7,277 nt of DNA from Candidatus Rifleibacteriota bacterium. GTDB taxonomy: Bacteria; Riflebacteria; Ozemobacteria; Ozemobacterales; Ozemobacteraceae. Below are positions 1-5,346 of this stretch, in pieces. The stretch covers positions 1 to 7,277 of the forward strand of contig JAFXRA010000055.1 of assembly GCA_017526725.1 (NCBI GenBank), read 5' to 3'. Made by a program: the position numbers and the translations under genes. How positions within the stretch are numbered: position 1 is the first letter of the stretch; each line of letters begins with the position of its first letter. The notes beneath the pieces are model-generated. The model worked only from the letters and a program-made list of their open reading frames with translations, did no database searches and was not told the origin of the DNA.

Positions 1-471
1 TTCATTCTGCCAAACAATAAGGCAATTCGTAATGCAAGAAAAGCTGAGGCAGTAATCAGTATTCAACCGGCTTATGATTATTTTTGGGGCGGTAAAAATG
101 GTGTTTATGCAGAACGCCTCGGAATAGAAAGAGCAATGAACTGCAATCCTTATAAAACCTTAGCAGATTCAGGTTTGGTTTTAATTGGTGGTTCTGACAG
201 TCCGGTAACCCCAATAGACCCAATACTTGGAATTCATTCCTTAGTTAATCATACAAATCCTGATGAACAGTTAAGCTTAAATCAGGCCTTTGGTATTTTT
301 ATTAATGAACCACACAGAATTATGGGTAATTTTGAACGAAAAGGCCATTTAAAAATTGGTGAAAGAGCTGATTTTATCTGCCTAGATACTGACCCGTTTA
401 AAATTTTCAAAAGAAGGATAAAAGATATAAAAGTCACAAAAATGTTTTTGCTAGGTGAACTTATCTCATAA
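1..471 (+). CDS. Amidohydrolase family 3 (YtcJ-like) metal-dependent hydrolase, C-terminal part
   Basis: The reading frame is open from base 1, so this is the 3' part (156 codons) of a gene starting outside the window. An internal ATG at 136 is not the true start, because codons 1-45 already match the family. Visible YtcJ-family marks are an IQP motif followed by an aromatic stretch (codons 21-30), a GSDSPVTPIDP segment (codons 64-74) whose Asp66 is at the usual metal-binding position of the amidohydrolase barrel, and the C-terminal pattern GHLKIGERADFICLDTDPF that closes the small beta-domain. The N-terminal HxH metal site and the mid-barrel His residues lie outside the window. Family members hydrolyse amide or related bonds in the cytoplasm, but substrates of YtcJ-type enzymes are mostly unknown and none can be inferred here. 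The gene ends in TAA at 469-471. The first terminator downstream is at 721-779. Confidence 0.88.
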   Translation, partial: FILPNNKAIRNARKAEAVISIQPAYDYFWGGKNGVYAERLGIERAMNCNPYKTLADSGLVLIGGSDSPVTPIDPILGIHSLVNHTNPDEQLSLNQAFGIFINEPHRIMGNFERKGHLKIGERADFICLDTDPFKIFKRRIKDIKVTKMFLLGELIS

Positions 472-503
472 CTTTTAGTTAACAAATGACTAGTAGGTGA
501 TGG

Positions 504-649
504 GTGATACGAGGCTAAAGCCTCTGTGAGACGATTGCTGACGCAATCTGTGAGACGGCAGCGAAAGCTGCCCGTGTTAGTTGTTGACTAATACCACAGG
601 CTGTAAACAGCCTTCTCACAACGAAGTGTCCCACAGCAAAGCGTAACAC
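504..649. repeat. Symmetric multi-hairpin intergenic element
   Basis: A non-coding element with dyad symmetry centred near 584. The outer stem pairs GTGATAC (504-510) with GTAACAC (643-649), 6 of 7. The next pairs TGTGAGA (525-531) with TCCCACA (629-635), 6 of 7. The third pairs TGTGAGA (549-555) with TCTCACA (614-620), 7 of 7. The apical stem pairs GTGTTAGT (574-581) with ACTAATAC (587-594), including one G-U. Between consecutive stems, local hairpins protrude on each side: GAGGC-TAAA-GCCTC (511-524), GATTGC-TGAC-GCAATC (533-548), GGCAGC-GAAA-GCTGCC (557-572) and AGGCTG-TAAA-CAGCCT (598-613), plus much weaker ones near 621-628 and 636-642. The arms of the hairpins differ in sequence but stay self-complementary, while the TGTGAGAC spacer is constant. 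Possible identities are a REP/MITE-like dispersed palindrome or a structured RNA. No function is assigned. Confidence 0.7.
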
Positions 650-650
650 T

Positions 651-677
651 AAGATATAAGATACAAGAATAAGATTA
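651..677 (+). repeat. Short AAGATAT-type heptad repeat
   Basis: Four consecutive units (AAGATAT, AAGATAC, AAGAAT with one base missing, AAGATTA) directly follow the multi-hairpin element. The same heptad, in the opposite orientation and in eight exact-period copies, occurs at 2021-2076, so the two tracts flank the DUF2225-YbjN operon. The tract is short and AT-rich, so chance slippage is a reasonable explanation. Confidence 0.45.
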
Positions 678-720
678 TTGAAAAATGTTGAGTGACAGGT
701 GTTCTCTCTAGAATAATCTA

Positions 721-779
721 AAAAAAGTATAAGCCACAAACACGATAAATAAATTACCATGTTTGCGGCTTATATTTTT
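721..779. terminator. Bidirectional rho-independent terminator between convergent genes
   Basis: The arms TATAAGCCACAAACA (728-742) and TGTTTGCGGCTTATA (760-774) form a 15-bp stem with one non-Watson-Crick position (a G-U when read from the minus strand) and a 17-base loop. An A-run at 721-726 gives a U-tract for minus-strand transcripts, and a T-run at 775-779 does the same for plus-strand transcripts. It sits 27 bases past the stop codon of the YbjN-like gene and is also the first good terminator after the amidohydrolase, so it probably serves both convergent units. Confidence 0.82.
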
Positions 780-805
780 CGAATTTGTAATCTAGAGCTT
801 AGAGA

Positions 806-1234
806 TTATTCCCAAACGGTTTTAACAATTTTGCGGTAGTTTTCGTTGAGATTCTTGATTGCAACATCAATCATTACACGAATTAAATTTGGATCAAAAC
901 CTTCATCAGTGCATGGAACACAAGCATCAAGAATGATTTCACCATTTTCAGATACAATATATTTAAAAGATTTATAAGTAGCATTTAAAGTATTAACAAT
1001 GTCGACAACATCTTTGCGGTTCTTTTCATTAACACCTTTACCAATAACTAAAGTTCTGAAAATACTGTAAATACTATCATCTAATATTACAACTACAGGA
1101 AGCTGCAATCCTTCTATTTCCATAAAACTTCTGAAAAGACAGGTATGAAGTTCATCTTTTACTTCTTCTTTTTGAAAACATTCAATTTTGTTTTCTTTCA
1201 ACATTTTTTCAAATTTTTCTGCTTTTTTGTTCAT
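806..1234 (-). CDS. YbjN-like domain protein
   Basis: A 142-residue protein without signal peptide or membrane segment, so presumably cytoplasmic. Residues 80-142 carry the pattern typical of YbjN/CesT-like chaperone folds: a VNTLNATYKSFKY segment, a beta-strand pair around ENGEIILDACVPC (96-108), a gap, and then a long amphipathic helix from about 116 to 136 ending in NENYRKIVKTVW. The N-terminal half (res 1-65) has the helix plus beta-strand order expected for the first part of that fold. The biochemical role of YbjN proteins is not settled. They resemble type III secretion chaperones in fold, and E. coli YbjN affects stress and motility. The start is well supported: AAGGAG lies 7-8 bases before the ATG and overlaps the end of the DUF2225 stop codon, only 11 bases upstream, so the two genes form one operon and are probably translationally coupled. 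The family call is by pattern and is moderately sure. Confidence 0.72.
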   Translation of the reverse strand: MNKKAEKFEKMLKENKIECFQKEEVKDELHTCLFRSFMEIEGLQLPVVVILDDSIYSIFRTLVIGKGVNEKNRKDVVDIVNTLNATYKSFKYIVSENGEIILDACVPCTDEGFDPNLIRVMIDVAIKNLNENYRKIVKTVWE

Positions 1235-1245
1235 AAAAGAACTCC

Positions 1246-1899
1246 TTAATTGATTAAATATTCATTTAATTCTGCTTGTTTTTGAGTTAATTCCAATAGC
1301 CATTGCTGTTCTGGGTCAATAATAGATTCAACAGTAGCTTCAAACCATTCTCTTGCTGATTTTCGATCTTCAAGCCTTCGATATAGTTCTCCTACAAGAT
1401 AAGTTACCACAGAAACAGTATCAGGATTTGAAATTGTTGATTTTTCTAAAGCAACCTTAAAAAACCTGATAGCAAGCTGCTGCAGTTCTATTTCTGCTTT
1501 TCGATTTTCAATTAATCTACAGCACCATGCACCACGCAAATAAAGATTTGCTGTAAAATAAGGATTCTTTTTCTGCTCTTCATAGATTTTACCAGCAACA
1601 AAGAAATCTATTGCTTCGCTTGGTATCTTTTTGGCAAGAGGCATACTTAGTATTTTCTTAATTTGTGATGCATTAATAGAATATTTTTGGGAATTTTCTG
1701 CAGAAAAGTCTTCTGGATAACCTACATAATTACAATTTGAACACTTTGCCAAATAGAACGGCAAAGGATTACCACCAACAAAATGCGGCAAAAAATCAGA
1801 ATCCTGACCTTCATGTGTAATCGTAGTCACGATTCTGCTTTCAAACTCTTTTCCGCAACAAGGGCAGATAAAGGATTCAGTTTTATAATTAGTAGTCAA
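1246..1899 (-). CDS. DUF2225 zinc-ribbon protein with helical-repeat C-terminus
   Basis: A 217-residue protein in the DUF2225 family, found mainly in Firmicutes and spirochaetes, with no established function. Near the N-terminus CPCC (res 12-15) and CSNC (res 53-56) supply four cysteines of a probable zinc site. The D-x-D-F stretch and the P-x-Y segment between them are also family features. From about residue 85 the protein is helical and TPR-like (WCCRLIENRKAE, RFFKVALEKS, LVGELYRRLEDRKSAREWF), which suggests protein-protein contacts. It looks cytoplasmic. The start is chosen as TTG at 1899. GGAG lies 6 bases before it, while an alternative TTG at 1911 has no ribosome binding site and would sit at the predicted transcription start. 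The four extra residues of the longer form carry no family feature. It is first in an operon with the YbjN-like gene. Confidence 0.85.
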   Translation of the reverse strand: MTTNYKTESFICPCCGKEFESRIVTTITHEGQDSDFLPHFVGGNPLPFYLAKCSNCNYVGYPEDFSAENSQKYSINASQIKKILSMPLAKKIPSEAIDFFVAGKIYEEQKKNPYFTANLYLRGAWCCRLIENRKAEIELQQLAIRFFKVALEKSTISNPDTVSVVTYLVGELYRRLEDRKSAREWFEATVESIIDPEQQWLLELTQKQAELNEYLIN

Positions 1900-1918
1900 A
1901 ATTAACTCCAAGCGTGGT

Positions 1919-1947
1919 ATTATACTATTACATAAGAATATTTACAA
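1919..1947 (-). promoter_or_regulatory. Sigma-70-type promoter of the DUF2225-YbjN operon
   Basis: On the minus strand, TTGTAA (1942-1947) is followed after exactly 17 bases by a consensus TATAAT (1919-1924). Transcription should start near 1912-1913. This leaves a leader of only about 13 bases before the TTG at 1899, just enough for the GGAG ribosome binding site, and argues against the earlier TTG at 1911. Confidence 0.8.
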
Positions 1948-2020
1948 GTTTTAAATTTTAGCTTCAAGCAATCTTTAGCCATGAGATACAAGACCAAATC
2001 TTAAGATATAAAATAAAAGA

Positions 2021-2076
2021 AATCTTCAATCTTCTATCTTAAATCTTAAATCTTAAATCTTATATCTTATATCTTC
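2021..2076 (-). repeat. Eight-unit 7-bp tandem repeat
   Basis: Eight uninterrupted heptads with plus-strand consensus (A/T)ATCTT(A/C) fill the gap immediately downstream of the signal peptidase stop codon. Read on the minus strand they are (T/G)AAGAT(A/T), the same unit as at 651-677 but in the other orientation. The unit differs only at its first and last base, which points to expansion by slippage. There is no GC-rich stem, so it does not look like an intrinsic terminator for the signal peptidase gene. Confidence 0.75.
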
Positions 2077-2080
2077 ATAC

Positions 2081-2608
2081 TCAGTCTTTTCTTACTGGAA
2101 TTAAACCAATCTGCTTAACGGGCCAAAATCTTATATCTGCTCTACCTTTTACCAAATTTCTATCAAGCAAACCCCAGGCTCTGCTGTCATGAGAATTGTT
2201 TCTATTATCTCCCATAACACATAATTTACCTTCAGGAATCTTAAGAGGTCCGTATGAACCAAATACATATTCTTTAACAAAAGATTCATTCATCTTCTTG
2301 CCGTTTCTGAATAAATAGCCATCCCTAATTGCTATTTCATCACCAGGAACGCCAACAACACGCTTTACAAAATCTTTGCCAGGCTCATAGGGATAAGTAA
2401 ATACAACTATTTCCCCAACCTCTGGTTCTTTCACATGATAAATCATCTTATTAACCATTATTTTCTCATGTGAATGCAGTTCCGGCTCCATACAAGAACC
2501 TTCGATTACAAATCCTTGAGCAACATATGTCTGAAGCAACAAAAAGAAAATCAGAGCTTTGACAAAGTCGCCAAACCAATCCTTTAAACCATGAAAAAAA
2601 TTATTCAT
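2081..2608 (-). CDS. lepB: Signal peptidase I, with Cys at the nucleophile position
   Basis: A type I signal peptidase (S26 family) of 175 residues, the usual size for short Gram-positive-type enzymes. It removes signal peptides from exported proteins on the outer face of the inner membrane. One N-terminal membrane segment (about res 14-31) is followed by the catalytic domain. Family boxes are all present: box B EGSCMEPEL (36-44), box C DEKIMVNK-like region (46-54), box D DFVKRVVGVPGDEI (79-92) with general-base Lys82, and box E MGDNRNNSHDSRAWG (132-146). The oddity is in box B. The family pattern is G-x-S-M-x-P, and here it reads G-S-C-M-E-P, placing Cys39 where the nucleophilic Ser belongs and a Ser just before it. 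The ATG at 2608 has GGTGGAG about 8 bases upstream. The gap of 123 bases from the upstream gene shows no convincing promoter or terminator, so co-transcription with it is possible. Confidence 0.92.
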   Translation of the reverse strand: MNNFFHGLKDWFGDFVKALIFFLLLQTYVAQGFVIEGSCMEPELHSHEKIMVNKMIYHVKEPEVGEIVVFTYPYEPGKDFVKRVVGVPGDEIAIRDGYLFRNGKKMNESFVKEYVFGSYGPLKIPEGKLCVMGDNRNNSHDSRAWGLLDRNLVKGRADIRFWPVKQIGLIPVRKD

Positions 2609-2731
2609 TAACCAAACTCCACCCTGTACCCTTATATATATTATTTACTACGGTGTGTACTTTGTTACTCGGTTAATGTCTATAATTTGATAACTATTAT
2701 TAAAAATTATTTTAATTTTTTAAAGAGCTAT

Positions 2732-4075
2732 TTAATTCATTTTTAAAATTTTATAAATGCATTCCTGTAAATCAGCACAGATTTGAGCAGAGTTTACTTC
2801 ATTGATAAATTCTGAAGCTTCTTTTTCGTATGTACCACGAGCCAACCCTTTTAAATAGCGAAGGATATATTTATTAATTCCCTTCTGAACTTCTTTTAAA
2901 GGGTTTTTACAAGATTGCAAAACTTTTTTACAGGCTTCAAATAGTTTTTCTTTAGCCTTCTGTTCTGTCATAAGGTCATCACAGACCTTAATCAGATTAT
3001 GACTGCCGAATCTTCGACTATATTCAATATCTCTGTTTCTCCAGAAAGCTTTATTATCATTTCCAACCTGTTCGAAATCACCTATATCTGATAAAGGTTT
3101 AATAAACTCAGGTGAGATATACAAAGGTTTATCTATTCCAATTGCAATGAAAGCGATTTTACCGCACCAGCCTATTGTGAAGCCCTGATCTACGACGTTT
3201 CCTTTTAAATCAGGAACAGCAATGTCATAAAGTGTTCTATAATCAAAATCTTTTCTTTCAGATAGTTCAAAAGAAGTAGTTACACACCAGCCTTTAATTT
3301 CATTAGCAAAAGCATTATTCAGAAATTCTGCCTGCAAAGAATATAAAGTGTGAATAGATTCTTCTTCAAATAAATCCCAGATAGTATCATCTTCTTCTAT
3401 TTCAGTCTGTAAAGAAACAAGTTTATGGTCACAGATTATGAAATCAATATAGATATCTCCAATCATACTAACTGGCCGCATAAAATCAGGATAGACTTCT
3501 GTATGCCAAGTTGAAACTGCAGCTTTTTCAGGGAATTTACAATCATTATCGCTAATTACTGGTCTGTTTTTAAAAGATGTATTTATAAGTTTTGTGTCCT
3601 GTATCCAGTATTTTTTACACACTGATTTATAAGCATCTAAAAATCTGTTTATCTGAGAAAAATATTCTTCAGACAACATATTCTTATAAAGTTCTTCACG
3701 TTCAAAACAATAATCTGTTAATAATCTGGAATTAAGTTCCTTAGAACCTCTATTAGCTGGAATTAGAACCAAACCATGTTCATAATTGTCATCTTTTAGT
3801 TTTTTAGCATAATAGCCAGCCATAAAAATACCGTCGATGCTTTCTAAGCAACGGTTTAGAGCAGCAGGAATAACTTTACGGTGTTCTTCCATAGAATGAA
3901 TTGCATCATCCAAATATTCGCTTCCAGCTACTAATGGGAAAGCCCAGATTTCTTTCTTCTTATCGCCTAGTTCAATTTGAATGCTGGTGTTATTTTCTTT
4001 TATCTCAAAGGGCCAAAGAGATTTTATTGTATTTATAAGATTTGGTTCGGCTTTAAAGATTTTAATATTTTCCAT
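2732..4075 (-). CDS. Protein of unknown function, 447 residues
   Basis: I do not recognise this protein. It has no signal peptide and no membrane helix, so it is probably cytoplasmic. It is mixed alpha/beta up to about residue 365, rich in Trp, Phe, Tyr and acidic residues, and contains scattered Cys (76, 123, 153, 179, 215, 264, 304) without a clear metal-binding spacing. Residues 205-225 and 295-320 look like hydrophobic beta-strands. From about 365 to the end it is helical and Lys/Glu-rich. A STWHTEVYPD segment (188-197) and an FWRNRDIEYSRRFGSHN segment (344-360) have the density of charged and aromatic residues expected of conserved sites, but no active-site assignment is justified. The ATG at 4075 lacks a good purine-rich ribosome binding site. 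Codon use looks like that of the neighbours. It may share a transcript with the signal peptidase gene and is divergent from the SH3-protein gene. Confidence 0.8.
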   Translation of the reverse strand: MENIKIFKAEPNLINTIKSLWPFEIKENNTSIQIELGDKKKEIWAFPLVAGSEYLDDAIHSMEEHRKVIPAALNRCLESIDGIFMAGYYAKKLKDDNYEHGLVLIPANRGSKELNSRLLTDYCFEREELYKNMLSEEYFSQINRFLDAYKSVCKKYWIQDTKLINTSFKNRPVISDNDCKFPEKAAVSTWHTEVYPDFMRPVSMIGDIYIDFIICDHKLVSLQTEIEEDDTIWDLFEEESIHTLYSLQAEFLNNAFANEIKGWCVTTSFELSERKDFDYRTLYDIAVPDLKGNVVDQGFTIGWCGKIAFIAIGIDKPLYISPEFIKPLSDIGDFEQVGNDNKAFWRNRDIEYSRRFGSHNLIKVCDDLMTEQKAKEKLFEACKKVLQSCKNPLKEVQKGINKYILRYLKGLARGTYEKEASEFINEVNSAQICADLQECIYKILKMN

Positions 4076-4117
4076 ATATAAATGATAAGAGAGATTCTTT
4101 TCTTTTTATTTTTGGTA

Positions 4118-4146
4118 GTTGTAGCATAATCCGCTTTAATTATCAA
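4118..4146 (-). promoter_or_regulatory. Probable promoter of the 447-residue protein gene
   Basis: On the minus strand, TTGATA (4141-4146, 5 of 6 to consensus) and TACAAC (4118-4123, 4 of 6) are spaced by 17 bases. TGC immediately before the -10 gives an extended -10 motif. Transcription would begin near 4111, leaving a leader of about 36 bases. The region is AT-rich, so chance matches are easy. Confidence 0.45.
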
Positions 4147-4177
4147 TATTAATATAGTCCGAGTATACCTCAAGAAT

Positions 4178-4206
4178 TTTAATTAAAACTTTTTTTGAGT
4201 TATAAT
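4178..4206 (+). promoter_or_regulatory. Probable promoter of the SH3-protein gene
   Basis: A perfect TATAAT at 4201-4206 is preceded at 17-base spacing only by a poor -35 (TTTAAT, 4178-4183), inside a very AT-rich stretch. Start near 4213 would give a leader of about 34 bases with the GGAGAGA ribosome binding site at 4234-4240. It is about 30 bases from the divergent promoter on the minus strand, so the two could be affected by one regulator. Confidence 0.4.
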
Positions 4207-4246
4207 GTATATTATAAATAGATAGTTTTTTATGGAGAGAAATAAA

Positions 4247-5272
4247 ATGATTAAAAAAGGTTTAATTCTTTTCTTAGGTATGTCGACACTTTTTGTTCCA
4301 AATCTTTATGCAGAAAGTCCATTTGAAGATAGTGATATTCAAATAGAAAAGGAAACTTCTAATATAGGCTTAGATACTATTGGTACAGCTATTTCAAACA
4401 TAAAAGACAACGTAAAAGAAGACAAAACTGATAATATTAAAGTTGATACAACTGGTTTTCCTGTAGAAGGTAAACTGGAATATGATGGAATAAGACTTAG
4501 AGAATGGGCATGGGGCCCCATCACTGGTACTTATAACAAAACCAACTTAACTGTATTAGGAATCTCTGGCGATTTTTATCAAGTTGAAATAGACGGCGTA
4601 AAAGGCTTTATGCATAAAAACTTTATTAGTATTCCAAATTGCGAAGCAACAGGAGTACAGCCCGAATATCCTGGTGATACCTGGGAAGGCGGATATCTTT
4701 CTAAAGAAGAAAGTTTAAAATATACCGAAAAAACCAATAAAACTGATTCTGAAACGAAAGTAGAATCCGATAAAAATGATTCCAGCAAAAAGGAAGTCAA
4801 AGAAACTGTTAAGTCAGTCAATAAAGGTATTTCTCCAGAAGACTTCAAAAAAGAATTGAAAAGTATGAAAACACCGACAAGAGAAGAAATCATTGAACTT
4901 GCTTCTTCCATCGGCGTATCAAAAGATTATGTAATCATATTGATTGGAACAACACAAAGAGAAGGCTATTTTAAAGACCCATATCTGCATTATGGCTGGG
5001 CAAGTGCTATGCTTAACCAGAAAACTACTATAAAGAAAATGCAAGGCTGGGATCCTAAACACAAAGGTGATTCTAACTATTATTCTCAAAAGAATATAAA
5101 TAAAGGTTACAAAGAAGCTAAATCAGACGTATTAAAGTCAGTTTATCTTGCTTTGAAGTATAGAAACAAAAAGATTATTGAATGTAACGGAATGTACAAG
5201 AAGACTCCAAAGAGCTACAATTTGATATATAAATCAAGCAAATATAACTGCAGAGTCTACGAAAAGAAGTAA
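4247..5272 (+). CDS. Secreted SH3-domain protein with lysozyme-like C-terminal region
   Basis: A 341-residue exported protein. Residues 1-22 are a classic signal peptide (MIKK, a hydrophobic core, then NLYA before ES) for signal peptidase I. Residues 68-128 look like a bacterial SH3 domain, which usually binds the cell wall: RLREWAWGPITGTYNKTNLTVLG, then GDFYQVEIDGVKGFMHKNFIS. Residues 150-200 are a low-complexity Lys/Glu/Ser/Thr linker. Residues 209-341 form a second domain with REGYFKDPYLHYGWASAMLN and a C-terminal YNLIYKSSKYNCRVYE. The Glu239 context resembles that of lysozyme/transglycosylase-type wall hydrolases, but catalysis is an inference. The ATG at 4247 is preferred over the in-frame ATG at 4232, because GGAGAGA lies 6 bases before it and the resulting N-terminus is a normal signal peptide. 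The gene stands alone between a divergent gene and a terminator. Confidence 0.85.
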   Translation: MIKKGLILFLGMSTLFVPNLYAESPFEDSDIQIEKETSNIGLDTIGTAISNIKDNVKEDKTDNIKVDTTGFPVEGKLEYDGIRLREWAWGPITGTYNKTNLTVLGISGDFYQVEIDGVKGFMHKNFISIPNCEATGVQPEYPGDTWEGGYLSKEESLKYTEKTNKTDSETKVESDKNDSSKKEVKETVKSVNKGISPEDFKKELKSMKTPTREEIIELASSIGVSKDYVIILIGTTQREGYFKDPYLHYGWASAMLNQKTTIKKMQGWDPKHKGDSNYYSQKNINKGYKEAKSDVLKSVYLALKYRNKKIIECNGMYKKTPKSYNLIYKSSKYNCRVYEKK

Positions 5273-5305
5273 CATTAGATCATAGAGCAACAGAGTTTAG
5301 AAACA

Positions 5306-5341
5306 AAGGTGGGCTTTTCTTAAAGCCCACCTTCGTTTTTT
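5306..5341 (+). terminator. Strong rho-independent terminator after the SH3-protein gene
   Basis: A perfect 12-bp stem, AAGGTGGGCTTT (5306-5317) with AAAGCCCACCTT (5322-5333), closes a TCTT loop and is followed by CG and a run of six T (5336-5341). It lies 33 bases past the stop codon. The convergent channel gene ends at 5347, so the same hairpin could also stop its transcript, although the U-tract on that side is poor (TGTTTC). Confidence 0.93.
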
Positions 5342-5346
5342 CTAAC

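Noticed and set aside
282..485. A minus-strand frame opposite the end of the amidohydrolase gene
   Set aside because: It lies almost entirely antisense to well-conserved amidohydrolase sequence, so it is a shadow of that gene.
504..649. A CRISPR array or T-box/riboswitch at the repeated TGTGAGAC units
   Set aside because: The repeats are 8 bases, far shorter than CRISPR repeats, and the intervening segments are palindromes rather than unique spacers. The element lies between convergent genes, so it is not a leader for a riboswitch.
515..760. An 81-codon minus-strand frame across the convergent intergenic region
   Set aside because: It runs through the multi-hairpin element and into the terminator, has no good ribosome binding site, and its protein has no recognisable pattern.
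2609..2731. A separate promoter or terminator between the 447-residue gene and the signal peptidase gene
   Set aside because: Only AT-rich partial matches occur. No -35/-10 pair with proper spacing and no GC-bearing stem with a T-run could be found.
4339..4911. Two minus-strand frames opposite the SH3-protein gene
   Set aside because: Both are shadows of the plus-strand gene. Their Ser/Leu-rich composition comes from reading a Lys/Glu/Thr-rich gene backwards.
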